Source of the DNA: Nocardia veterana NBRC 100344
Lineage (GTDB): Bacteria; Actinomycetota; Actinomycetes; Mycobacteriales; Mycobacteriaceae
NCBI RefSeq assembly: GCF_000308855.1
Contig: NZ_BAGM01000126.1
Location: forward strand, 1 to 64,000
DNA length: 64,000 nt
Direction of reading: 5' to 3'
Position numbers and translations under genes: made by a program
The notes under the pieces: generated by a model
The model's input: only the letters and a program-made list of their open reading frames with translations
What the model was told of the DNA's origin: nothing
The model's database searches: none
Shown: positions 27,455 through 35,632 of the stretch, piece by piece
Position numbering within the stretch: position 1 is the first letter of the stretch
Layout of the letters: each line of letters opens with the position of its first letter

Positions 27455-28600
27455 TCAGCTGTCCAACTCCTTGACCAGCGCATCGACCACCGCCACCAGA
27501 TCGCCCTGCGCTGCCGCCGCCACCCGGCGCTGCCGCTGATAGGACGCGCCGCGCTCGACGATATCGGGTACCCGCGCCAATTCGGTCTCGCAGCGCAGCA
27601 ATTTCGCGGTCGGCTGCAACCGGTCCAGCAGATCCATCAGATCATCGGTGACCAACCGCTCGTTGCTGTCGGAATCGGTGATGATGATCGCGTCGAGGCC
27701 GTAACGTGCCGCGCGCCATTTGTTTTCCTGCACATGCCACGGGGGCAGTGTGGGCATCGTCTCACCGGCCTCGACGCGCCGGTCGAGATCGACGATCAGA
27801 CAGTGGATCAGGGCGACGATCGCGGAAAGCTCGTAGCGGCTGGGTATTCCGTCACACACCCGGACCTCGATGGTTCCCCATTTGGGAGCCGGACGGATAT
27901 CCCAGTGCATCCCGCCGAGCTGTTCGAACACACCGGTTTTCATCTGGTCGTGCACGAAAGATTCGAATTGCGACCAGTTCTCGAATTGGAACGGCAGCCC
28001 GGCGGTCGGCAGCTGCTGGAACATCAGCGCCCGATTGCTGGCGTAGCCGGTATCGATCCCCGCCCACATCGGCGAGGAAGCCGAAAGCGCCAGCAGATGC
28101 GGATACGACAGCAGCAGGGTGTTGAGGATCGGAAAAACCTTCTCCGGGTGCGACACCCCGACGTGCACGTGCACACCCCAGATCAGCATCTGCCGGCCCC
28201 ACCACTGCGTACGGCTGATCAACTCGTCGTAGTGTTCGGAACGGGTCAGCTGCTGGGTCGACCATTGCGCGAACGGATGGGTGCCCGCACAGAACAGATC
28301 GACGCCGACCCGATCGGCGGCCGCGCGCACGGTGTCCATCGTGGTGTGCAATTCGTCGACGACCTCGCCGACCGTATCGTGCACGCCGCTGACGATTTCG
28401 ACCGTATTCTTCAACAGCTCCTTGGTGACGTGCGGCGGCCCGTTGGGGGCGCGCAGATCACCGACCTGATCGAAGACCGCGGCCGCGGTATTGGAGAGAT
28501 TGCGGGTCTGCTTGTCGACGAGCGCAATTTCCCATTCGACGCCCAGGGTCGGGCGAGGCGAGCCGTTCCATGGAACCGCGCGAGCGCCTGCCCCACCCAT
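27455..28600 (-). CDS. Glutamate--cysteine ligase-like (YbdK-type) enzyme
   Basis: The 381-residue enzyme belongs to the ATP-dependent carboxylate-amine ligase/GCS2 family. Signature segments are TLGVEWEIALVD, the metal-site region WGVHVHVGVSHPEK, SSPMWAGIDTGYASNR and WDIRPAPKWGTIEVRVCD. It starts 13 bp after sodC stops, so the two are co-transcribed, as recalled for M. tuberculosis sodC-Rv0433. The start is placed at MGGAGARAVPW; a longer frame runs into sodC in another frame. Physiological product not known, since actinobacteria use mycothiol rather than glutathione. Confidence 0.88.
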   Translation of the reverse strand: MGGAGARAVPWNGSPRPTLGVEWEIALVDKQTRNLSNTAAAVFDQVGDLRAPNGPPHVTKELLKNTVEIVSGVHDTVGEVVDELHTTMDTVRAAADRVGVDLFCAGTHPFAQWSTQQLTRSEHYDELISRTQWWGRQMLIWGVHVHVGVSHPEKVFPILNTLLLSYPHLLALSASSPMWAGIDTGYASNRALMFQQLPTAGLPFQFENWSQFESFVHDQMKTGVFEQLGGMHWDIRPAPKWGTIEVRVCDGIPSRYELSAIVALIHCLIVDLDRRVEAGETMPTLPPWHVQENKWRAARYGLDAIIITDSDSNERLVTDDLMDLLDRLQPTAKLLRCETELARVPDIVERGASYQRQRRVAAAAQGDLVAVVDALVKELDS

Positions 28601-28613
28601 CGCGAACCCGCTC

Positions 28614-29303
28614 TTACCCGATGACGCCGCAGGCGACCCGGCCGCCCGCGTCGCCGGTGGCCAGCGTCTCGGCGTCCGGCCCGGGTGCGCCACCGTTGGC
28701 CTGCAGGTAGCGGTTCGGGATGTTGCCGAAGTTGTCGGCGCCGGCATGAATCATCAGCGCCTTGCCCTTGACCTGGTCCAGGGTGACGGAGTCGGTGGTC
28801 GTCACCAGCTTGGCGGTGCCGTCCTTACCGACCTCGAGCGAGGTCAGATCGCCGCTGGCCGGATGCGTGTTCGCCTCACCCACCTGCAGATGACCGCCGG
28901 CCGAGAGGAAGTTACCCGACGGGCCGCCGGACGGGGCCGTGGAGTTGGGCTCGCACTTGCCGTTCTGATGAATGTGCAGTCCGTGGAATCCGGGCTGCAG
29001 TCCGTGCGCATCCACGGTGATCTGCAGCTTGTCGCCGGCCTTGGCGATGGTGGCGGTGCCGACCTGCTCGCCGGAGGGACTCTTCAGCTCCACCGAGACC
29101 GAATCACCGGCGGGCGCGCTCTGCTCGCCGCTGGTACCGGAGTTCTCCGCCTTATGGGCGCTACCGGTCCATACCGGCGGGGTGGTCCCCTTGACGTCGC
29201 TCGACTCCTGGCTGTTGCTGCATGCGACCAGGCCGAAAGCCGCGATCGCCAGCATCGGGGTCACAGTCCGCCAGGAGGGGCGACGGGTTGCGGAGGGGGC
29301 CAT
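28614..29303 (-). CDS. sodC: Lipoprotein Cu/Zn superoxide dismutase
   Basis: The 229-residue protein has an N-terminal lipobox (FGLVAC, Cys 28), a Ser/Gly linker, then the SodC beta-barrel. Copper ligands are seen in GFHGLHIHQNGKCE and a later His in LMIHAGADNFG; the GGRVACGVIG end pairs with the KCE cysteine in the family disulfide. It detoxifies superoxide at the cell surface. It heads the operon with the carboxylate-amine ligase. Confidence 0.95.
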   Translation of the reverse strand: MAPSATRRPSWRTVTPMLAIAAFGLVACSNSQESSDVKGTTPPVWTGSAHKAENSGTSGEQSAPAGDSVSVELKSPSGEQVGTATIAKAGDKLQITVDAHGLQPGFHGLHIHQNGKCEPNSTAPSGGPSGNFLSAGGHLQVGEANTHPASGDLTSLEVGKDGTAKLVTTTDSVTLDQVKGKALMIHAGADNFGNIPNRYLQANGGAPGPDAETLATGDAGGRVACGVIG

Positions 29304-29419
29304 CGGAGAACTCCTTTACGAGTACCGAGTGTACGAGTAGTGCTGGTTGAACAGATTCCTTACCGCACAAGATGATGCCAGAGCCGTTCTGCCTCGAACT
29401 GGTGGGGCTCGGTTGAGTT

Positions 29420-29983
29420 CTAATTGCCGGTGACGATGACGATGACGCCCGGGGGTGAGTCCGCGATACCGGGGAATCGCGGTTCGGCCGATACGCCCAG
29501 TTCATTCGCGATCGCCTGGGCGGTTTCCCGCTCGTGCGGCGAATTCCCGTAGTAGACGGTTGTTTTCGCGATCACACCACCGGGATAGTTGCCCATTTCG
29601 GTGACATTGAACCCGGCCGCGCTGAGTTCACTGCCGGTCCGTTTGGCCAGACCGGCGACCGTGCTGTTGTTGAGCACCCGAACCGGCAGCGTCTTGTCGA
29701 CGGCGGCCGTGGTGGTGGTCGGCGCGGCGGTGGTCGTGGTGGTGAGCGTGGTCGCCGCGGCGGCGGTGGTCGACGCGGCGGCCGTGGTGGCGGGCGCCCG
29801 GCTCGTGGTGGTCGGCGCGGCCGTGGTCTCGGTATCGGCCGAGGTTTCCGCGGCGGCGGACTCGGAGTTCGAATTCGACAGCGCCATGGCGCCGAGACCG
29901 GCGAAAACGATCGCCAGTGCGATCAGCACCATCGCGAGTGCTCGCAGCGGCGGTCCACCGGAGGGCGGATTCGGGTTGCTCAC
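29420..29983 (-). CDS. VirR-like LytR C-terminal domain membrane protein
   Basis: The 187-residue protein has one N-terminal TM segment (about 13-34), an 80-residue low-complexity Thr/Ala linker (TTAAPTTTTAA-type) and a C-terminal LytR_C domain (about 97-187: LPVRVLNNSTVAGLAKRTGS ... VYYGNSPHERETAQAIANEL). M. tuberculosis Rv0431 (VirR), in the same neighbourhood next to sodC, has this domain and affects vesicle release and cell-wall remodelling. Orthology here is inferred from order and domain. Confidence 0.88.
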   Translation of the reverse strand: MSNPNPPSGGPPLRALAMVLIALAIVFAGLGAMALSNSNSESAAAETSADTETTAAPTTTSRAPATTAAASTTAAAATTLTTTTTAAPTTTTAAVDKTLPVRVLNNSTVAGLAKRTGSELSAAGFNVTEMGNYPGGVIAKTTVYYGNSPHERETAQAIANELGVSAEPRFPGIADSPPGVIVIVTGN

Positions 29984-30037
29984 GGTGTCGACCCTAGTCG
30001 CCCGGCCGGGCGGATGCGCGCATCGGACATCGGGCGC

Positions 30038-30394
30038 TCACACCTGGAAGCCCAACCGCCGCGCCGCACGGGATTTCTGCCGGCTGGCACGCAGCCGACG
30101 CAGCCGTTTCACCAGCATGGGATCGGCGGCCAGCGCCTCGGGCTTGTCGACGACGGCGTTGAGAACCTGGTAGTAGCGGGTGGCGGACATGGCGAACAGT
30201 TCCCGGATGGCTTCTTCCTTCGCGCCCGCGTACTTCCACCACTTGCGTTCGAAATCGAGAATGTCGAGCTCACGACGGGTCAGACCGTCCACTACCGCCG
30301 TCTCACCGGACGCCCCCTCGACCGCAGCCGCGATCTCTTCGCTCGCGGAGCTGTCCTCGCTTGCGGATAGATTCCGAGCCGCTGCGCTGTCCAT
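30038..30394 (-). CDS. DUF3263 protein (Rv0430-like)
   Basis: The 118-residue product has an acidic Ser/Ala-rich N-terminal third, then the DUF3263 domain (about 38-100): LTRRELDILDFERKWWKYAG, KEEAIRELFAMSATRYYQVL. The domain looks like an HTH of sigma-factor region type and may bind DNA. The C terminus is strongly basic (RRLRRLRASRQKSRAARR). The ATG at 30394 is chosen because further upstream the frame is antisense to def. Confidence 0.85.
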   Translation of the reverse strand: MDSAAARNLSASEDSSASEEIAAAVEGASGETAVVDGLTRRELDILDFERKWWKYAGAKEEAIRELFAMSATRYYQVLNAVVDKPEALAADPMLVKRLRRLRASRQKSRAARRLGFQV

Positions 30395-30506
30395 ATCGCT
30401 CCCTCGCCGAATCAACACCGGACGACAGTCGTCGTCATTCAACCATGCGGCACACCGGTTCACCGAGGCGTCGTACGGCGTGTCGGGCGGTACACGCGGC
30501 GCCGCG

Positions 30507-30512
30507 TAAAGT
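30507..30512 (+). promoter_or_regulatory. -10 box TAAAGT upstream of def
   Basis: TAAAGT lies 8 nt before the ATG at 30521. No Shine-Dalgarno sequence is seen, so the transcript is probably leaderless. Confidence 0.45.
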
Positions 30513-30520
30513 AGGCGACC

Positions 30521-31111
30521 ATGGCGATTCTCCCGATCCGCATCGTCGGCGATCCGGTTCTGCACAACCCGACCCGGCAGGTGTCGCAGTCGCCGGCCGA
30601 ACTCGCCCAACTGATAGCGGATATGTACGAAACCCTCGACGCCGCCAACGGAGTGGGCCTGGCCGCGAACCAGGTCGGTGAATCGCTGCGGCTGTTCGTC
30701 TACGACTGTCCCGACGTGCAGCCCGACGGTTCGGTGCAGCGGCGGCGCGGCGCGGTGATCAATCCGGTGCTGGAAACCTCCGAGATCCCCGAGACCATGC
30801 CCGATCCCGACGACGACGAGGAGGGCTGCCTGTCGGTTCCCGGCGAACAGTTCCCGACCGGGCGGGCGGAGTGGGCCCGGGTGACCGGCATCGACGAACA
30901 CGGCGAGCCGGTGTCGATCGAGGGCAAGGGTTTCTTCGCCCGCATGCTGCAGCACGAGGTCGGCCACCTCGACGGATTCCTGTACGTCGATGTGCTGATC
31001 GGTCGCAACGCCCGCGCGGCGAAGAAGGCGATCAAGCGCAACGGCTGGGGCACACCGGGTTTGAGCTGGGTACCCGGAGAGGTACCGGATCCGTTCGGAC
31101 ATGACGACTGA
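30521..31111 (+). CDS. def: Peptide deformylase
   Basis: The 196-residue enzyme removes the formyl group from nascent N-terminal methionine. All three motifs are present: GVGLAANQVG, EEGCLSVPGE (metal Cys) and QHEVGHLDG (HExxH). It has a C-terminal extension after about residue 165 as in mycobacterial enzymes. Overlaps the GNAT gene by 11 bp, so both are co-translated, in the order recalled for Rv0429c-Rv0428c. Confidence 0.97.
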   Translation: MAILPIRIVGDPVLHNPTRQVSQSPAELAQLIADMYETLDAANGVGLAANQVGESLRLFVYDCPDVQPDGSVQRRRGAVINPVLETSEIPETMPDPDDDEEGCLSVPGEQFPTGRAEWARVTGIDEHGEPVSIEGKGFFARMLQHEVGHLDGFLYVDVLIGRNARAAKKAIKRNGWGTPGLSWVPGEVPDPFGHDD

Positions 31112-32090
31112 CCTTCCGGATATTCCGCTCGGGCGGCGGGTGGTCGTGCGCTATCGCTTGCCCGAGGGACAGCCCCAACAGTTCACCGATGTGATCGGTG
31201 AACTGGTCTCGCAGGATCCGCTGCAGGTGCGGACCGGTAACGGCGCGACCGTGACCGTCGCCGCGGATCAGGTGGTGGCGTGGAAGCTGCTGGGGCCCCG
31301 GCCGATTCGGATCGGCGAGATTCGCGCCCTGGAGGCGGCGGCAATCGACGGCTGGCCCGGTACCGAGCGCGCCTGGTTCGACGGCTGGTTGTGCAGCGCC
31401 GGCGACGGCTACTCCCACCGCGCGAATTCCGCTGTCCCACTGGGTGATGCCGGTCGCGGCGCCGCCCTGGACATGCGGACGCTGCAGCGGATCGGAGAGT
31501 GGTACGCCGAGCGCAGGCAGCCGATACTGCTGCGGTTGCCCGATCGCCTCGCACCGGCGCCACCGGGCTGGCGGGTCTGGGGCGAAACCGTCGTGCTCGG
31601 AATCGATATCGCGAATTTCGTCCTGCCCCAAGGTCCTTCGATGGTCCGGATCGACGACGGGCCGCATCCGGCCTGGCTGGACCTGCACCGCTATCGCGGT
31701 GAGGATGCTGTCGACGTGTCGGCGCCACTGCCGGATGTGGCGGTGCTCACGGCGGTCGTCGACGGCGAACTCGGCTTCGCCGCCCTGGGTCTGCCCGCAC
31801 CGCTGGCGATCGGGCGCAGCGCCCTCACCACCGCTCCTGACGGCCGGCGCTGGGTCGGCCTCAGCTGCATCGCGGTCGCGGCCCCGCATCGCCGCCACGG
31901 TCTGGGGACACTGGTCTGCGCCGAGTTGATCCGCTGGGGCCACAAGCGCGGCGCGACCCACGCCTACGCTCAGGTGGAGGCGAACAACGCCGCCGCCCTG
32001 GCGATGTACCGGGAGATGGGTTTCGTCGAACACCACCACTATCGCTACGCGGCCCCCGATCCGAGCGCGGGCCGCCACCGCCGGAACTGA
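31101..32090 (+). CDS. GNAT-family N-acetyltransferase (Rv0428c-like)
   Basis: The 329-residue product has an N-terminal SH3-like segment (about 10-70, GRRVVVRYRLPEGQPQQFTD), a middle divergent acyltransferase half and a canonical C-terminal GNAT fold with the acetyl-CoA loop VAAPHRRHGLGT and the end motif NNAAALAMYREMGFVEHHHY. Two GNAT halves in tandem are likely. Coupling to def suggests a role at protein N termini, but the substrate is unknown. Confidence 0.85.
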   Translation: MTTDLPDIPLGRRVVVRYRLPEGQPQQFTDVIGELVSQDPLQVRTGNGATVTVAADQVVAWKLLGPRPIRIGEIRALEAAAIDGWPGTERAWFDGWLCSAGDGYSHRANSAVPLGDAGRGAALDMRTLQRIGEWYAERRQPILLRLPDRLAPAPPGWRVWGETVVLGIDIANFVLPQGPSMVRIDDGPHPAWLDLHRYRGEDAVDVSAPLPDVAVLTAVVDGELGFAALGLPAPLAIGRSALTTAPDGRRWVGLSCIAVAAPHRRHGLGTLVCAELIRWGHKRGATHAYAQVEANNAAALAMYREMGFVEHHHYRYAAPDPSAGRHRRN

Positions 32091-32164
32091 CGCCACCGAG
32101 AGCGATGCCCCAGAGTCGGCCGGCGAATATCAGGGCGCGTCAGCCGGTACCGGCCCCAGACTTC

Positions 32165-32746
32165 CTACAATCTGAACAAACTCGGGTGGCCGATCAACCG
32201 TGAGACCGCAATCGTGATCAGATAGACGAGAAAAGGCGGGGCGAGTAGAACGACCATTCCGAACAGCAAGTACGGCCATAGCGGCGCGGCGAGTGCCAAG
32301 CCCAGGCCTGCGCCGATCTTGCGGACGGCACCGCCGACGCAGAGGAGGGCCACGGGTACTCCTATCTCCGGAATGAGCCCGTATCCGCCGCGTGGATGTA
32401 TTCCATACGGTGACAAGGCAATCCAGAGAACGACCGCCACCACGGCAGTGCCCACGCCGATCCATCCGATCCATTCGGCCAGGAATGCTCGTATTCGAGC
32501 TCGGCGACTGAGTCCTTCGGCGAAATTCCTGTCCCACAATCGACGGGTGCCGGACGCGATGGCGATCGGCAGCCAGATCACCCAACTGCCGAATATCGCT
32601 GCCATTTTGTCGATCTGGTCACAGGCGGTCAATCCGAGCAGAAGCGCGGTCGCGGCCAGGCCGGTACCCAGCACCGTTGCCGTGTAGATCGGTACAGTGC
32701 TGTGTGGCGACGCGGGGTCGGTGACGCTCAATCGTTTCTTCACCAT
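32165..32746 (-). CDS. Hypothetical four- to five-TM membrane protein of the accessory locus
   Basis: The 193-residue protein has hydrophobic helices about 19-42, 48-64, 90-112, 128-145 and 150-180, and a cysteine after the first hydrophobic stretch (LLGLTAC). It begins 7 bp after the stop of the gene at 32754-33743, so it is its operon partner. GC content is visibly lower than in the flanking def/xthA genes. No family recognised; a membrane-bound immunity or secretion-partner role is conceivable but unproven. Confidence 0.65.
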   Translation of the reverse strand: MVKKRLSVTDPASPHSTVPIYTATVLGTGLAATALLLGLTACDQIDKMAAIFGSWVIWLPIAIASGTRRLWDRNFAEGLSRRARIRAFLAEWIGWIGVGTAVVAVVLWIALSPYGIHPRGGYGLIPEIGVPVALLCVGGAVRKIGAGLGLALAAPLWPYLLFGMVVLLAPPFLVYLITIAVSRLIGHPSLFRL

Positions 32747-32753
32747 TCGGTCG

Positions 32754-33743
32754 CTAGATCATTGGCCCGTGGCTGGGCGGTGGTGTGACGATCGGCGGAT
32801 GCGCCGGGTCGCCGAGCGAAGTACCGGGACGCTCCACCTTGACGTCATAGTTCAGGTTCCAGGCTTTCCATTTATCGTCGGCAAGAGCTTGCCCGCCCGA
32901 CCCTACATCGTGATGACCTTGCAGATTGATCGACGGCCCGTAGCTGGAACCGGTACCGAAACCCTGAGGTGGGTCTACACCGATCGTTCGTTGGTGTCCG
33001 TCTGGATAAGATTGGTACGCCTCCATCCACGGATAATTCGTACGAGTACCGTCGATTCGGGCGCCCTCTTTGGTGGGCGTCACCACCAGATCACCATTAA
33101 CCGACCACCCCAGGTCGCGGCTCGGGCCACCGGCTCCAATCGGGTCCGCGGCATCGTATTTGATACGAACAGAACCATCAGCAGCCTGTACGACCGATGC
33201 CTCCGGCTTACCCGCCTCGACGTGGCCGGAGCGCCCGTCGGCTTCCTGCACAACGGACGGGTTCTGCCGAAATACGACGAGGCCGTTCTCATAGTCGACG
33301 TAGGTCGCCACCCGCGTGTGTTCGGGGTCGAAATTCGGATCGGATGTCCGGTTGTCACCTTTGTTGCGGCCAGCGGGATTAGATAGGGAAGGGTCGGCAA
33401 CATCGCGTTCTTGAATGTATTGACCGGACCGGACAACCCCCTGCCCGGGAACCGGTTGGATCCGGGCGACGATGATGTTCGGCTGCACTCCTTTGTATTT
33501 GGGGTCATAGCTGTTCGGGTTCAATGCTTCGGCGGTCAGCCAGTCGGTGGCGCTGACCGGTGGTCGTCCCATCGTCTGTTGGAAGGCGGCGGCCGAGGTT
33601 CTGATTCGCGCCGGGTCCGCCCGGTCGTCCTTCGATTTGTCCAGCTCGATCTCCGCTTTCGCAGCGGTGAGAGCCGAGGCGGGCGCCATGCGTGAAAGTT
33701 CGCCGTTTGCCGCGGCGAGCGCTGTTGACCATGTGCAAGGCAA
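32754..33743 (-). CDS. Secreted-type hypothetical protein, probably 5'-truncated (Rv3899c-like C-terminal region)
   Basis: The frame is 329 residues if read from the TTG at 33743; an internal ATG giving MAPASALTAAKAEIELDK is an alternative. Segments YDPKYKGVQPNIIVARIQ, PVPGQGVVRSG, YVDYENGLVVFRQNPSV and RIKYDAADPIGAGG recall, from memory, the C-terminal domain of M. tuberculosis Rv3899c, where a longer N-terminal region precedes it. Here an in-frame stop lies just upstream of the TTG and another relic starts in the opposite direction at the same point. The N-terminal half therefore seems lost. The C terminus is Pro-rich. Lower GC than neighbours. Confidence 0.6.
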   Translation of the reverse strand: MPCTWSTALAAANGELSRMAPASALTAAKAEIELDKSKDDRADPARIRTSAAAFQQTMGRPPVSATDWLTAEALNPNSYDPKYKGVQPNIIVARIQPVPGQGVVRSGQYIQERDVADPSLSNPAGRNKGDNRTSDPNFDPEHTRVATYVDYENGLVVFRQNPSVVQEADGRSGHVEAGKPEASVVQAADGSVRIKYDAADPIGAGGPSRDLGWSVNGDLVVTPTKEGARIDGTRTNYPWMEAYQSYPDGHQRTIGVDPPQGFGTGSSYGPSINLQGHHDVGSGGQALADDKWKAWNLNYDVKVERPGTSLGDPAHPPIVTPPPSHGPMI

Positions 33744-33966
33744 TCGTCTTCGCGAACAGTGTCGACATTATCGGGCAGTGCCTCAGTGCCATTGTGGAGC
33801 GGCTCGATGTCGACGCGGTGTTCGTTCCCAGCGTGGACCACTTCCAGCGCGCTTCCGTCCCGCGAACCTCGTCCGGGCCGCGGCCGTGATCACCGTCGAG
33901 CCCGAATACACCTACGTCCGGTGGGCGAACGGTCGGCTGCCTACGGAACTCGGCGGTGACCGATAG
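33731..33966 (+). pseudogene. Frameshifted small gene relic
   Basis: From the ATG at 33731 the frame reads CKAIVFANSVDIIGQCLSAI then VERLDVDAVFVPSVDHFQ and breaks at about 33847. The next frame continues convincingly as ARFRPANLVRAAAVITVEP then YTYVRWANGRLPTEL up to a stop at 33966. One missing base joins the two parts into a ~78-residue protein. No family named with confidence. It overlaps the 5' end of the minus-strand gene. Confidence 0.55.
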
Positions 33967-34047
33967 GAGAGTGATCGATGAGAGCGGCTCCGCGGGGAGA
34001 CGTTCCGATTCCGCCTACCCCTTGCCGGGACGGCACTACCTGCCCAC

Positions 34048-34053
34048 TAATCT
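34048..34053 (+). promoter_or_regulatory. -10 box TAATCT, leaderless start of xthA
   Basis: TAATCT plus exactly 7 nt (CGGCTGT) then ATG at 34061. There is no Shine-Dalgarno sequence. Confidence 0.6.
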
Positions 34054-34060
34054 CGGCTGT

Positions 34061-34900
34061 ATGCGCTTGGCCACGTGGAATGTGAACTCGATTCGGTCGC
34101 GGGTGGAGCGGGTCGTTTCGTGGCTGGATCGCGCGGATATCGACGTGCTGGCCATCCAGGAAACCAAATGCCGCGACGATCAGTTTCCGGCCGAGCGGTT
34201 CGAGGAGGCCGGGTACGAGATCGTGCACACCGGCTTCAGCCAGTGGAACGGGGTCGCCATCGCCTCCCGGGTGGGCATCGACCAGGTCGAGGTGACCTTC
34301 CCCGGCCAGCCCGGCTTCGACAAGGACGCCGAGGCCTCGCTGCTGAGCGCCCCTGTTGTGGAGGCCCGGGCGATCGGCGCCACCTGCGGCGGCGTCCGGG
34401 TGTGGAGTCTGTACGTCCCCAACGGGCGCACCCTGACCGATCCACACTATGCCTACAAGCTGGAATGGCTTGCAGCCCTGCGTGATTGCGGCGAGTCCTG
34501 GTTGCGCGCGGATCCGTCGGCGCAGATCGCCCTGTGTGGCGACTGGAATATCGCGCCCACCGACGACGACGTGTGGTCGCCGGAGTTCTTCGCGCACAAG
34601 ACACATACATCCGCCCCCGAGCGGGCCGCGTTCGAGGCCGTGGTGGCGGCCGGGTTCACCGATGTGATGCGACCGTTCGCGCCCGGGCCGGGCGTCTACA
34701 CCTACTGGGATTACACCCAGCTGCGCTTTCCACGCAAGGAAGGGATGCGCATCGACTTCGTTCTCGCCTCACCCGCCCTGAGCGCCCGCGCGGTCGACGC
34801 CGGGGTCGACCGGGAGGAACGAAAAGGTAAGGGCGCCAGCGATCATGCGCCCGTCGTGGTCGAATTCTCCGACGGCGAGGTCAGCTCTGCCGGGTCTTGA
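34061..34900 (+). CDS. xthA: Exodeoxyribonuclease III family endonuclease
   Basis: The 279-residue enzyme cleaves DNA at abasic sites and removes blocked 3' ends in base-excision repair. Signatures: LATWNVNSIRSR, DVLAIQETKCRDDQFP (metal Glu), SLYVPNGRTL, CGDWNIAPTDDDVW and the final GASDHAPVVVEF with the catalytic Asp-His. The ATG is fixed by the -10 spacing. Its 3' end overlaps the convergent membrane-protein gene by 20 bp. Confidence 0.96.
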   Translation: MRLATWNVNSIRSRVERVVSWLDRADIDVLAIQETKCRDDQFPAERFEEAGYEIVHTGFSQWNGVAIASRVGIDQVEVTFPGQPGFDKDAEASLLSAPVVEARAIGATCGGVRVWSLYVPNGRTLTDPHYAYKLEWLAALRDCGESWLRADPSAQIALCGDWNIAPTDDDVWSPEFFAHKTHTSAPERAAFEAVVAAGFTDVMRPFAPGPGVYTYWDYTQLRFPRKEGMRIDFVLASPALSARAVDAGVDREERKGKGASDHAPVVVEFSDGEVSSAGS

Positions 34901-35519
34901 TGGCGTCGTGGGAGATGTAGACGTCGTAGCTGCCGGGCATGGCGAGCACGGCATTGCCGTAGGCGGAGCGGACGAACGGTTCGGTGTACCAACTGTGGTC
35001 GCGCATATCGGTGAAGAAGTCACCGTCGCCGCCGTGCAGCATGGTCTGATGTTGGCTCACCGCGGTGCCGTCGAGCCGCTGACCGTACAACCGCGTCACC
35101 TTGTAGCCGGAGTGGAAGCCCAGCGCGTTCACCCACGGCTCCAATTCGACGATATCGGCCTGCAGCACCCATAGGTCGCCCTCGATCCGGTAGGTCTGCC
35201 GCATCTCGTCGTGGTTGCGGTCACCGTACAGCGTGAGTTCGACGTCGAGCGTATGGTCGCTGCCCGCAACACTTTTCGCGACGACGTGCGCGGCTTTCAC
35301 CTCACCGGTCAGACCCAGATAGGTCTGCAACAGTGTCACCGCCCACAGCAGCAGCACCGCGACCAGCAATACCACCAGCCCGCTCGCGCCGCGACCGATG
35401 TGCCCGCGCCAGCCGGACTTCCGCGCCCGGAGCACGGCCGTGACCACCAGTGCGATCGCCACCACGAACAGCACCGCCAGCAAGGCCTGGATCCAGCCGA
35501 ATGCCACCGGGAACACCAT
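34881..35519 (-). CDS. Membrane-anchored hypothetical protein
   Basis: The 212-residue product has two TM segments (about 5-30 and 48-70; FGWIQALLAVLFVVAIALVV and ASGLVVLLVAVLLLWAVTLL) followed by an extracytoplasmic beta-rich domain (about 75-212). The ATG giving MVFPVAFGW is chosen; upstream residues are not part of a signal. It may correspond to the transmembrane gene beside xthA in mycobacteria, but orientation differs. Function unknown. Confidence 0.7.
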   Translation of the reverse strand: MVFPVAFGWIQALLAVLFVVAIALVVTAVLRARKSGWRGHIGRGASGLVVLLVAVLLLWAVTLLQTYLGLTGEVKAAHVVAKSVAGSDHTLDVELTLYGDRNHDEMRQTYRIEGDLWVLQADIVELEPWVNALGFHSGYKVTRLYGQRLDGTAVSQHQTMLHGGDGDFFTDMRDHSWYTEPFVRSAYGNAVLAMPGSYDVYISHDAIKTRQS

Positions 35520-35578
35520 GTCCTCAGTTGTACCCCGATCGGCCCGCGCCACGCGGTGACATCGATGCACGAATACGT

Positions 35579-35610
35579 CACGGCCGGACGGGAATTCCCG
35601 TCCGGCCGTG
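35579..35610. terminator. Perfect 32-bp palindrome downstream of fadE
   Basis: CACGGCCGGACGGG is followed directly by its reverse complement around AATT, giving a 14-bp stem with a 4-nt loop. It lies 22 bp after the stop of the acyl-CoA dehydrogenase gene and upstream of the membrane protein gene. Best read as the fadE terminator, although such a perfect palindrome could also be a protein site. Confidence 0.75.
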
Positions 35611-35632
35611 CGAGTGAACCCGTTTCGTCAGG

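Noticed and set aside
33536..33841. Minus-strand frame with protein-like segment VDIEPLHNGTEALPDNVDTV
   Set aside because: At first it looked like the missing N terminus of the 32754-33743 gene, but it is antisense to the better-supported plus-strand relic starting at 33731.
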